A stretch of 64,000 nucleotides of DNA, taken from assembly GCA_963978895.1 (NCBI GenBank), contig OZ022242.1, forward strand, positions 22,570,629 to 22,634,628, written 5' to 3'. The translations under genes were made by a program, and so were the position numbers. Shown piece after piece: positions 24,311-42,712 of this stretch. The notes below the pieces were generated by a model. The model worked only from the letters and a program-made list of their open reading frames with translations, did no database searches and was not told the origin of the DNA. Source of the DNA: Erpobdella octoculata. Lineage: Eukaryota; Annelida; Clitellata; Hirudinida; Erpobdellidae. The stretch's first letter is position 1, and every line of letters begins with the position of its first letter.

Positions 24311-24640
24311 CGCCCGATCAAAAATTTACCCGTGTGAAATTTTCCTTCGGCATTTTGTCTTTGGAGAAATTTGCATCCGCGCTTTGTGTTTCTTGGAATG
24401 TTCGCCCCCGGATTTTTGCAGCTGTTTTATTGAACCCGACTTTTAGCCCATAGAAAAGTTCGCTCCTTGTTTTACCCAGTTTTTTTGTCCCTTGATTTTT
24501 ACCGCAAAGAAAATTTTTCCCGGCTTTTTGTCCTGTAAAAATTAGCCACCGGATTATTTTCGCTTGTGGCTTTTTGCCAACAACTCCTCCGGACTTGTTT
24601 ACCTTAAAAAGGCAAAACGGTTTTATTTTTAAAAGATTCT
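24311..24640. repeat. Degenerate short tandem repeat
   Basis: A loosely repeated phrase (TTCGCCC, GATTTTT, CCCGGCTTTTTGTCC, AAAATT) recurs every about 30-45 bases. It lies directly downstream of the MED10-B stop codon and may overlap that gene's 3' UTR. Confidence 0.5.
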
Positions 24641-24687
24641 TGTTGCAGACGTTATATTTTTTTGAAACCACCACAAAGTTTGGACAT

Positions 24688-28923
<4,236 letters not shown>

Positions 28924-29261
28924 ATTTCTTTACTGCAATAAATTTTTACGTTGCTAATTATCGACAGTTTAAGTAAATGTAAACATAGAAATTCTTCAGA
29001 ACAAAAATATTAAAACATTCATTACAAAATTGTTACCCACAGCACAGTTTAATGAAAAATTCAAAAATATATGTGAACAAATATAAAGTATAAAAATATT
29101 TTTTTAAAGCAAGGATTGTATACTAATGAACTTAAAGGTTAAAAATAATAAAAAGTTAAAAATAATAATAAAGTGTCTATATTAACATTTTTTGAACTAA
29201 ACTTTTCGTTTGAAAGATAATAGAGTTGGGCGTTATCTACATACATAATTTCTAATGTCAG
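28924..29261 (-). other. Upstream region of MED10-B
   Basis: Immediately 5' of the MED10-B start codon. AT-rich, with no convincing TATA box or repeated operator. It would contain the promoter and 5' UTR. Confidence 0.4.
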
Positions 29262-29338
29262 TATGTATGTATGTATGTATGTATGTATGTATGTATGTAT
29301 GTATGTATGTATGTATGTATGTATGTATGTATGTATGT
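29262..29338. repeat. (GTAT)n microsatellite
   Basis: About 19 uninterrupted tetranucleotide copies. Confidence 0.95.
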
Positions 29339-29344
29339 TAGTAT

Positions 29345-29520
29345 TTATGTATGCAGAATCGGATCTAGGGGGGGGGGGGCAACTTAGAGCGAAAGAATGA
29401 GCAGGAAAGCGACAGGGAACGGATAACGACCGGGAGCGCAAGCGGGAAGGAAACGGAACGTAAAAGACACGCATTAGAAAAACCTCTAAAAACCCCGGGC
29501 AACGCCGGGTACCCCGCTAG
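29345..29520 (+). mobile_element. Helitron 3' fragment
   Basis: A G-run at 29368-29380 precedes GGGAAGGAAACGG-type repeats, ATTAGAAAAACCTCTAAAAA, the hairpin CCCGG-GCAACG-CCGGG and CTAG followed by T. Same family as 4723-8150. Confidence 0.65.
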
Positions 29521-30233
29521 TCATTAATACATTTTTAAAGATACCAAAAAAAACTGCAGACTTGAGATGGACAAAAAAAAATTCCCTTTTTAAAACGGGG
29601 GTGCTACATTTATTCATAAACTTATATTTTTACAATTGCTTTAACTGGTTTGAGACTTAGTTTGACTATCTTCAGTTTGCAGTCTCTCTTGTCTTTCATT
29701 AATAAATTACTAAAGATACCAAAAAAAATTGCAGGCTAAAGATAGTCAAAAAAAATCTCTTGCGGCGGGTTTTTCTTCCTTTTTCAAACTTGAGCCCCCC
29801 AGCATTTTCTTCTGGTTCACCCCTGGTCAGCAGTCAGCAGTTAACACAAAATTAGTGCGCGTAGGCGTGTAATTAAAGTTATTACGCAGTTGTACAATAT
29901 CAGTCCTAAAGATAAACAAGTAAAGGAAAAAACGAGATTTTTAACAAAAACTTTAATTTTAAATACACTTGATTTTTCGATTTAGAAATACGAAAGATGT
30001 TTAAATAATTTTTTTTAATTGAATCATGTATAAAGCTATGCTGAAAGTTTCAGCATTCTAGCTAGTCAAAAAGCTGATTAAATTTTACTTGCAAGATTTG
30101 CGTACAAAGAAAGCCACACACAAACAGAGATTGTAACCTAAATAAAAGTTTGTAAAAAAAGATGGCGTTGCAATTTCAAGATAATATAAAATGCGATTTA
30201 AAAAATCCGTCATTTTTGACGGGCTATCTCTAG
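29521..30233 (+). mobile_element. Helitron fragment with a CCGTCA...TGACGG 3' hairpin
   Basis: The right end reads CCGTCA-TTTT-TGACGGG-CTATCTCTAG, then T: a Helitron 3' end identical to the one at 42652 that terminates coding copy 2. The interior (about 29910-30170) shares the segment found at 21170-21440 and 62030-62310 in reverse. The 5' boundary is not certain; the element may begin at the T after 29520. Confidence 0.55.
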
Positions 30234-30464
30234 TCTATATAATATTTATAACAGACTATCGCCCAGCGCTCTTATCTTTAAAATAAAGTTGAGTTCAAAA
30301 AATCCTAATATGGACACTTTTAGTACATTAGAATAGTTTTTATTCTTTATATTATTTTCTATTTTTAGTATTTTTTCATAAATCCAAATATTAATTATAT
30401 TTATTATTATTTTTCATTTTTGAGTGTTTAAATTTTTTAATCTAAAAATGGATCAATGTATTTA

Positions 30465-30515
30465 AAGTCACCCATCTAAGTACTAACCGATCGGACGAGA
30501 CGCGGTGTTTTCAAA
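30465..30515 (-). ncRNA. 5S rRNA-derived fragment with internal deletion
   Basis: On the minus strand AACACCGCGTCTCGTCCGAT is followed directly by CGGTTAGTACTTAGATGGGT and GAC. The two parts match the 5S rRNA segments CTCGTCCGATC and GGTTAGTACTTGGATGGGTGAC. The about 25 nt between them in 5S (containing Box A) is missing. It could be a pseudogene or the head of a 5S-derived SINE. No full 5S gene is present. Confidence 0.65.
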
Positions 30516-30639
30516 AACAACGTTATCGCTGAAATAACAAACATACAAACATCAAACAAACAACCATAGATAAACAACATTGCCAGTTATTATAAGCGTT
30601 GTAATAATAATATCGAGTTTTTTTTCTCAAAAATTTTTG

Positions 30640-31227
30640 TATTTTTCTTTTAAAACGAATTTTTAAATTTATTCACTCAACAATTTATTTAATTGTATAA
30701 GATTTGTTCTTGTTTTAAAACATAAATAATTATTATTTAATTACATTTTTTTAATTTTAAAATTTAAATAGAATGCATTGTTAATAGGAACAAGACTTTA
30801 TTTCAAATTTCAGCTCGATAGGATGACGGGAAGTTTGTTAATTTTCACTTTCAAGGTTTGCAAACATTCAAGCAAGCAAGACCGGCGCTGAAATTAATAT
30901 AAAGAATTTAACAGGTAAGTCGTAAAAAGGAGATTTTTCACAAATTCTTTATATTTCAAGATTCGCCGGTTTTTCATTTATAGCAAATTTTTCTTTTAAA
31001 AAGATTTTTTTTTAATTTATATATGCAATAACTTATTAAATTGTATTTTATTTGTTTTTGTTTTAAACATAGATAATTATTAATTTTAATTCAATTTTTT
31101 TCAATTTTTAAACTTTAATAGAATGCATTATCAGGAGGAGTCAGTCTATATTTTAAATTTCAGCTCGATTGGATAACGGGAAGTTAATTTTTACTTTCAT
31201 GGTTAGCAAAAATTCAAGCAAGCAAGT
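30640..31227. repeat. Direct duplication of an about 250-bp segment
   Basis: About 30640-30880 and 30980-31227 share TTTAATAGAATGCATT-like, TTCAGCTCGATxGGATxACG and AAAxATTCAAGCAAGCAAG in the same order. The GATxACGGGAAGTT phrase also occurs near 45105 in reverse. Probably Helitron-derived internal sequence. Confidence 0.5.
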
Positions 31228-31392
31228 AATCTATATATATATATATATATTGCGAATAAACTGTGGAATCAATTTATCTTTGAGACACGCTCTAAGAAAC
31301 ACAACTCGCCATTTGGCAGAAACAACTTTTCGAGCCAAATTCTCGACCTTTCGGCACAAAACTAATATATATATATATATATATATATGTGT

Positions 31393-34862
<3,470 letters not shown>

Positions 34863-34867
34863 TATAT

Positions 34868-35252
<385 letters not shown>

Positions 35253-35869
35253 ATGTCTCCTAATATGAATGACGACGAAGATCCTGTGTCGAGAAAACGG
35301 CGTCTAGCTAAAGAAAGGCAACAGAGATATCGCGCAAAACAAACTCCACAATCAAAAGCAAAAATTCGAGTTTTAGATGCAGAAGCTCATCAACAACGCA
35401 CTGCACAAATGTCTGTTGAGGAATTGCAAATTTTTCATGCTTCTCATGCCGCATCACAACAACGTTATGTCTATCGACTTACTCCTCAACATCTAGAAGC
35501 TTTTCACACTTCCATTGCTGCCTCACAACGTCATCGAATTGAGCAAATGTCTCCCCATGAATTGCAGTTACATCGAGAAACCAATGCTGCAAGGGAACGC
35601 CATCGAGTTTTGCAAATGTCTCCCAATGAATTGCAACTACATCGAGAAACCAAAGCTGCCTCCAAACGCCATCGAGTTGAACAAATGTCTCCCGATGAAT
35701 TGCAGCTACATTGAGCTGCTAATGCGATCTCCCAACGTTTAGCACGAGATCGTGCGGGTGAGGCAGTTCGTAACGAAGCAATTAACTTCAACGAAACTCA
35801 ATTCGATCAACATGATTGTGGTGAATTTGATGTTTTATGTACTTCATTTCGATCAAGAAATTTTGCTGC
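35253..35869 (+). pseudogene. Helitron Rep/helicase N-terminal region, copy 1 (truncated)
   Basis: ATG 35253 opens MSPNMNDDEDPVSRKRRLAK and continues as a basic, repeat-rich region with a QMSPxELQLHRETxAAxxRH unit of about 24 residues repeated three to four times. A C-to-T change makes TGA at 35712-35714 where copy 2 has CGA. Coding continues to about 35869 (ending near the residues FRSRNFAA), where (TA)n replaces it. Copy 2 shows the cysteine motif that follows. The family is the animal Helitron transposase N-terminus. The Rep and helicase domains are absent. Confidence 0.7.
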
Positions 35870-35871
35870 AG

Positions 35872-35913
<42 letters not shown>

Positions 35914-35992
35914 ATGTAAGTATATATATATATATATATATATATACTTACATACACACACACAAACACACACACACACACATATATATATA
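35870..35992. repeat. Palindromic (TA)n/(TG)n/(CA)n microsatellite
   Basis: TA tract, then TGTGTGTG, GTATGTAAGTATATATA, its mirror complement, and CACACACA. The whole block can form a long hairpin. Confidence 0.9.
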
Positions 35993-37736
35993 CTAGCAGT
36001 GCCCGTAGCGGCTTCGCTCGCATGAATTTAGAGAGTTTGAACCGTGCATCCATAGTAGAGATCAATTTTTTAGGTCTCGGCTCGGCGCGTCGACAACTTA
36101 GCCCAGCCCGTTTTAAAAACCTAAACTCCTGGCCCGGAACAGCCCGTTTGAATTAGGCCCGGCCCATTCTTACAGGCCTAGAAGTTCTATATACTTGATG
36201 AAAAACTTCGGCCCGTCCCACCTTGACTTCAGGTTTGGCCCGGCCCAACTGAAGACCCTAAAATCACTAAAATATCTATATACTTGGTGAAAAACCTCGG
36301 CCCGTCCCACTTTGATTTAAGGTTTGGCCTGGCCGTGTGAAGACTCTAAAACAACGGCATGGCCCAACCGGTGATAAACTGGACTTAGCTACTTTTAACC
36401 GGCACAAAACTTCAAAATACTAATTTTTACATTTGTAGCACTTACAGTTTTTGAGTAGCAGTTGTTTTGAAATCAAATAACCCTTATTTCCACCCCACAT
36501 TTGAGGTCCTGGAAACCAAATTTTTAAAAAATGTTGAAACACTTATATCATTATTTTTTGAGTAAATACTAAATACTAATTTTGACATCTGTAGCATTCA
36601 CAGTTTTTGAGTAGCAGTTACTTTAAAAACCAAAGAAACCTTTTTCCACCCCACGTTTGAGATCATGAAAACCAAAATTTCATATATCCTTATTTTTAGA
36701 GTAGAAACTAAATACTAATTTTTACTTTTGTAGCCTTTACAGTTTTTGAGTAGCAGTTACTTTAAACACCAACTAACCCAATTTTCCACCCCACATTTGA
36801 GGTCCTGAAAACCAAATTTTCAAAAAATAGTGAAACACGTATATCATTATTTTTAGAGAAGAAACTAAATACTAATTTTTACTTTTGTAGCATTTACAGT
36901 TTTTGAGTATCAGTTACTTTAAAAACCAAGTAATCCTATTGTCCAGCCCAAATTTAAGGTCCTGGAAACCAAATTTATAAAAAAATGGTGAAACACGTAT
37001 ATCTTTATTTTTAGAATAGAAACTAAATACTAATTTTTAAATCTATGGTATTTACAGTTTTTGAGTAGCAGTTACTTTAAAAAAACAAATAACCCTATTT
37101 TCCACCCCACATTTGAAGTCCTGGAAATCAAATTTTCAAAAAATGCTAAAACACGTATTTCATTATTTTTGGAGTAGAAACTAAATATTAATTTTTACTC
37201 CTGTAGCATTAACAGTTTTTGAGTAGAAGCTACTTTAAAAACCAAATAACCCAATTTTCCAACCCACATTTGAGGTCCGGGAAACCGAATTTTCAAAAAA
37301 TGGTGAAACACGTATTTTTTTATTTTTCAAAATGAATCTATATACAAAATTTCAAAATCTTCTCATTTTTGGTTTTCGAGATATACATTGTTTTAGAAAA
37401 AAGTTTGTTTTCCAGTTTTTTCCCCTCAGGAGCAAAATTTTCAAAAATCCTTTCTTAGCGGATGTTTACGCTATAAAAGTAATATAAGTTCCAAATTTCA
37501 CGTTCCTAGGATGAGACATTGCTTTAGAAAAATGTTTGTTTTCCAGTTTTTTCCCCTCAGGAGCAAAATTTTCAAAAATCCTTTCTTAGCGGATGTTTAC
37601 GCTATAAAAGTAATATAAGTTCCAAATTTCACGTTCCTAGGATGAGGCGTTTGAGCTCGGCGTTGATTATCAGTCAGTCATCTGTCAGTCAGTCAGTCAG
37701 TCAGTCAGTCAGGACATGTTCTTTTATATATATAGA
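35993..37736 (-). mobile_element. Non-autonomous Helitron, CTAGCAG family, copy 2
   Basis: Same termini and internal about 165-bp repeats as copy 1. Near its 5' end (about 37400-37640) a segment containing TTTAGAAAAA, GTTTTCCAGTTTTTTCCCCT and GGATGTTTACGCTATAAAAG is duplicated. A CAGT tetranucleotide run lies at about 37685-37710. The 5' end at 37736 touches copy 3 with no spacer. Confidence 0.75.
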
Positions 37737-39205
37737 CTAGCAGTGCCCGTAGCGGCTTCGCTCGCATGAAATTAGAGAATTTGAACCGTGCATCCATAGG
37801 TGTCGGCTCGGCCCGTCGACAACTTGGCCCAGCCCGTTTCAAAACCAAAATTCCTGGCCCGGCACGGCCCGTCTAATTTGGGCCCGGCCCGTTTTTACAG
37901 GCCTAGAAATTCTATATACTTGAGGAAAAACTTCAGCCCGTCCCACCTTGACTTCAGGTTTGGCCCGGCCCGTCTGAAGACCCTATATATTACTAAAATG
38001 TCTATATGCTTAGTGAAAAACCTCGGCCCGTACCACCTTGATTTAAGGTTTAGCCCATATATATAGAATAGATATATCGGCCCGCCTGTTGTTTAGGAAG
38101 GCTTTTAGCGAGGCAGCCTAGTAGACCTGAGATCCGAAACGAAGAACTGAGAGTTACAACCGTAGCATTCACAGTTTGTGAGTAGCAGCTACTTTAAAAA
38201 CCTAGTAATCCTATTTTCCACCCCACATTTAAGGTCCTGGAAACCAAATTTGTAAAAAATGGTGAAACACGTATATCTGTATTTTTAGAATAGAAACTAA
38301 ATACTAATTTTTAAATCTGTGGTATTTACAGTTGTTGAGTAGCAGTTACTTTAAAAACCAAATAACCCTATTTTCCACCCCACATTTGAAGTCCTGGTAA
38401 CCAAATTTTCAAAAAATTGTGAAACCCGTATATCATTATTTTTGGAGTAGAAACTAAATACTAATTTTTACTTTTGTAGATTTTAACAGTTTTTGAGTAG
38501 AAGGTACTTTAAAAACCAAGTAATCCTATTTTCCACCCAACATTTAAGGTCCTGGAAACCAAATTTGTAAAAAATGGTGAAACACGTATATCTGTATTTT
38601 TAGAATAGAAACTAAATACTAATTTTTACATCTGTGGTATTTACAGTTGTTGAGTAACAGTTACTTTAAAAACCAAATAACCCTATTTTCCACCCCACAT
38701 TTGAAGTCCTGGAAACCAAATTTTTAAAAAATGCTAAAACACGTATTTCATTATTTTTGGAGTAGAAACTAAATACTAATTTTTACTCCTGTAGCATTAA
38801 CAGTTTTTGAGTAGAAGCTACTTTAAAAACCAAATAACCCAATTTTCCAACCCACATTTGAGGTCCGGGAAACCGAATTTTCAAAAAATGGTGAAACACG
38901 TATCTTTTTATTTTTCAAAAAAAATCTATATACCAAATTTCAAAATCTCCTCATTTTTGGTTTTCGAGATATACATTGCTTTAGAAAAAAGTTTGTTTTC
39001 CAGTTTTTTCCCCTCAGGAGCAAAATTTTCAAAAATCCTTTCTTAGTGGATGTTTACGCTATAAAAGTAATATAAGTTCCAAATTTCACGTTCCTAGGAT
39101 GAGGCGTTTGAGCTCGGCGTTGATTATCAGTCAGTCATCTGTCAGTCAGTCAGTCAGTCAGTCAGTCAGTCAGTCAGTCAGGACATGTTCTTTTATATAT
39201 ATAGA
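37737..39205 (-). mobile_element. Non-autonomous Helitron, CTAGCAG family, copy 3
   Basis: CTAG at 37737 directly follows the TATAGA terminus of copy 2. An insertion or deletion scar at about 38055-38165 replaces part of the family sequence with unrelated GGCCCGCCTGTTGTTTAGGA text. The CAGT run is at about 39130-39180 and the 5' end at 39205. Confidence 0.75.
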
Positions 39206-39210
39206 TATAT

Positions 39211-39300
<90 letters not shown>
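39206..39300. repeat. (TA)n between oppositely oriented Helitrons
   Basis: A TA tract joins the 5' ends of copy 3 (minus) and copy 4 (plus), so the two form an inverted pair around it. Confidence 0.9.
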
Positions 39301-39306
<6 letters not shown>

Positions 39307-40880
39307 ATGTCCTGACTGACTGACTGACTGACTGACTGACTGACTGACAGATGACTGACTGATAATCAACGCCGAGCTCAAACGCCTCATCCTAGGAACG
39401 TGAAATTTGGAACTTATATTACTTTTATAGCGTAAACATCCGCTAAGAAAGGATGTTTGAAAATTTTGCTCCTGAGGGGAAAAAACTGGAAAACAACCTT
39501 TTTTCTAAAACAATGTATATCGAAAACCAAAAATGAGAAGATTTTGAAATTTGGTATATATATTCTTTTTGAAAAATAAAAAGATACGTGTTTCACCATT
39601 TTTTGAAAATTCTGTTTCCCGGACCTCAAATGTGGGTTGGAAAATTGGGTTATTTGGTTTTTAAAGTAGCTTCTACTCAAAAACTGTTACTGCTACAGAA
39701 GTAAAAATTAGTATTTAGTTTCTACTCCAAAAATAATGAAACACGTGTTTTAGCATTTTTTGAAAATTTGGTTTCCAGGACTTCAAATGTGGGGTGGAAA
39801 ATAGGGCTAATTGTCTTTTATAGTAACTGCTACTCAAAAACAGTAAATACCACAGATGTAAAAATTATTTATTAGTTTCTTTTCTAAAAATAAAGATATA
39901 CGTGCTTCACCATTTTTTACAAATTTGGTTTCCCGGACCTCAAATGTGGGTTGGAAAATTGGGTTATTTGGTTTTTAAAGTAGCTTCTACTCAAAAACTG
40001 TTAATGTTACAAAAGTAAAAATTAGTATTTAGTTTCTACTCTAAAAATAATGATATACGGGTTTCACAATTTATTGAAAATTTGGTTTCCAGGACTTCAA
40101 ATGTGGGGTAGAAAATAAGGTTATTTGGTTTTTAAAGTAACTGCTACTCAACAACTGTAATTGCCACAGATGTAAAAATTAATACTTAGTGTCTACTCAA
40201 AAAAAAGATATACGTGTTTCATCATTTTTTGGGTTATTTGGTTTTTAAAGTAGTTGCCACTCAAAAACTGTTAATGCTACAGAAGTAAAAATTAGTATTT
40301 AGTTTCTACTCCAAAAATAATGAAATACGTGTTTTAGCATTTTTTGAAAATTTGGTTTCCAGGACCTTAAATGTGGGGTGGAAATAAGGGTTATTTGATT
40401 TCAAAATAACTGCTACTCACAAACTGTAAGTGCTACAAATGTAAAAATTAGTATTTTGAAGTTTTGTGCCGGTTAAAAGTAGCTAAGTCCAGTTAAATCA
40501 TCGGCCGGGCCAAGCCGTTATTTTAGAGTCTTCACACGGGCCAGGCCAAACCTTAAATCAAAGTGGGACGGGCCGAGGCTTTTCACTAAGTATATAGAAA
40601 TTTTAGTGATTTTAGGGTCTTCAGTTTGGCCGGGCCAAACCTGAGGTCAAGGTGGGACGGGCCGAAGTTTTTTATCAAGTATATAGAACTTCTAGGCCTG
40701 TAAAAATGGGCCGGGCCTAATTCAGACGGGCTGTGCCGAGCCAGGAGTTTGGGTTTTTAAAACGGGCTGGGCTAATTTGTCGACGGGCCGAGCCGAGACC
40801 TAAAAAAATGATCTCTACTATGGATGCACGGTTCAAACTCTCTAATTTCATGCGAGCAAAGCCGCTACGGGCACTGCTAG
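39301..40880 (+). mobile_element. Non-autonomous Helitron, CTAGCAG family, copy 4
   Basis: The plus-oriented copy starts AAACATGTCCTGACTGACTG after the TA tract; its first bases are absorbed into the microsatellite. It ends GCACTGCTAG at 40880, followed by T. Internal repeats are as in copy 1. Confidence 0.75.
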
Positions 40881-40886
40881 TATATA

Positions 40887-40950
<64 letters not shown>

Positions 40951-41030
40951 CGTTACAGAATCATTAAACAAGCAGTGACGTGGTCTACTATTGTATTAAT
41001 GTTTACTCCTATACACTTATGTTATATATA

Positions 41031-41063
<33 letters not shown>

Positions 41064-41068
41064 ATATG

Positions 41069-41100
<32 letters not shown>

Positions 41101-41101
41101 T
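40881..41101. repeat. (TA)n tracts and Helitron leader copy 2
   Basis: TA tracts at 40880-40948 and 41023-41101 flank AAGCGTTACAGAATCATTAA...CACTTATGTTATATA, the same leader as at 34874. Confidence 0.7.
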
Positions 41102-41453
41102 AATTTCTATTATTAGTATTATAGACTTCATTTAATTCGTCCTATCTATTTATATTTATTTATTTTATTTTATTAATAATAATTATTATTTAATTTATCT
41201 TTATACTTCTTTTCATTTATCAATTTTATAAGCTCTCGTAATTTACTTATATCGTCATACTCTGGTTTTAAATACTTTAATTTAAATATTTATTTAATAT
41301 AGGCACAACACTATTTCTATGTTGATGTTTACTATATATTCTTTAGCTGTTTACGTAATACGACATTTTAGGTTACGGACTCTGAAGATGACTGTAGTCG
41401 AAACTGGCCAGTCAGTCCTAATTATTATTATTTGTAATATATAAATTTTTAAA
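41102..41453 (+). mobile_element. Penelope-like pLTR fragment inserted in the Helitron leader
   Basis: Non-coding sequence replacing part of the microsatellite in Helitron coding copy 2. It carries a hammerhead motif and runs into a Penelope-like ORF start. Confidence 0.6.
41377..41418 (+). ncRNA. Hammerhead ribozyme (type I), second copy
   Basis: Stem I GGACT (41377-41381) pairs with AGTCC (41414-41418). Core CTGAAGA (41382-41388). Unpaired T at 41389. Stem II GACT (41390-41393) pairs with AGTC (41396-41399). GAA at 41400-41402. Stem III ACT (41403-41405) pairs with AGT (41410-41412) around GGCC. C at 41413 is the predicted cleavage nucleotide. Each helix differs in sequence from the one at 28484 yet remains paired, which is strong evidence for a conserved RNA structure. 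Confidence 0.85.
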
Positions 41454-41579
41454 ATGGACTCTAGTTTACGTCGTAAAATTAAATATTTCGAACAGTTTAT
41501 TAAAAAAGTCATTAATGCAAAGTGGTCGTTTGTTTTTAACGGAGTGTGTTTACGAGAGGGGATTTTGCCAAAGTATATT
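41454..41579 (+). pseudogene. Penelope-like ORF, N-terminal fragment, second copy
   Basis: ATG 41454: MDSSLRRKIKYFEQFIKKVI then [21 protein letters not shown]. The KWxFVFNxxCLxExxLPKY motif matches 28539-28682. The frame enters (TA)n after about 42 codons. Confidence 0.65.
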
Positions 41580-41582
41580 ACT

Positions 41583-41617
41583 CATATATATATATGTATA
41601 TATGTATATATATATAC

Positions 41618-41682
<65 letters not shown>
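41583..41682. repeat. (TA)n microsatellite with GTATA variants
   Basis: TA/TGTA tract at the 3' limit of the Penelope-like fragment. Confidence 0.9.
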
Positions 41683-41686
<4 letters not shown>

Positions 41687-41759
41687 TTTTGTTTTTTCTA
41701 TTATTTAAGTTCAGCTTTTAATAATAATTGAAAAACAAAGTATATTTTTTTTAAACAAA

Positions 41760-42620
41760 ATGTCTCTTAATATGAATGACGACGAAGATCCTGTGTCGAG
41801 AAAACGGTGTCTAGCTAAAGAAAGGCAACAGAGATATCGCGCAAAACAAACTCCACAATCAAAAGCAAAAATTCGAGTTTTAGATGCAGAAGCTCATCAA
41901 CAACGCACTGCACAAATGTCTGTTGAGGAATTGCAAATTTTTCATGCTTCTCATGCCGCATCACAACAACGTTATGTCTATCGACTTACTCCTCAACATC
42001 TAGAAGCTTTTCACACTTCCATTGCTGCCTCACAACGTCATCGAATTGAGCAAATGTCTCCCCATGAATTGCAGTTACATCGAGAAACCAATGCTGCCAA
42101 GGAACGCCATCGAGTTTTGCAAATGTCTCCCAATGAATTGCAACTACGTCGAGAAACCAAAGCTGCCTCCCAACGCCATCGAGTTGAACAAATGTCTCCC
42201 AATGAATTGCAGCTACATCGAGCTGCTAATGCGATCTCCCAACGTTTAGCACGAGATCGTGCGGGTGAGGCAGTTCGTAACGAAGCAATTAACTTCAACG
42301 AAACTCAATTCGATCAACATGATTGTGGTGAATTTGATGTTTTATGTACTTCATGTCGATCAAGAAATTTTGCTGCAGAGCAACCATCAGATGGACTATT
42401 CACTTCATGTTGTCGAAAAGGCAAAGTAATGTTGCCAAAACCAATTGACATTCACGGTAATACACTTGAATATCCCGATTTTCTTAAAAGCCTCATGTCA
42501 GACACGGCCAATCCAGATAGACAAAAATTTTTGATTTGCTTATATATAATTTTTTTATGGTTATCAAATGTCATTTTGTTTTTGTTGACTATTTTTATAA
42601 TAACGGGCGCCGTATTTTAA
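41760..42620 (+). pseudogene. Helitron Rep/helicase N-terminal region, copy 2 (truncated, ORF open)
   Basis: A 286-residue open frame. Residues 1-170 are a charged segment with about 24-residue QMSPxELQLHRE repeats. Residues 188-225 carry cysteines C189, C196, C199, C217 and C218 in the context CGEFDVLCTSC and FTSCCRKGKVMLP, the zinc-finger-like motif at the start of animal Helitron transposases. YPDFLKSLMSD (238-248) continues the family. After about residue 258 homology ends and a hydrophobic tail of 28 residues follows, where an internal deletion removed the Rep and helicase domains. The Helitron 3' end lies just downstream at 42652. The copy is non-autonomous but could still be translated. 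Confidence 0.75.
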
Positions 42621-42652
42621 AACTTCCGTCATTTTTGACGGGCTATCTCTAG
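42621..42652 (+). mobile_element. Helitron 3' terminus
   Basis: CCGTCA-TTTT-TGACGGG hairpin followed by CTATCTCTAG and then T. Identical to the terminus at 30233. Confidence 0.8.
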
Positions 42653-42712
42653 TAAGTATATATAAGTTAACATATTTTTATCGAAGTTAACATAAGTATA
42701 TAGATATTGAAA

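Noticed and set aside
24318..24674. 118-codon minus-strand ORF just downstream of MED10-B
   Set aside because: It covers the degenerate phrase repeat and its peptide has no recognised family.
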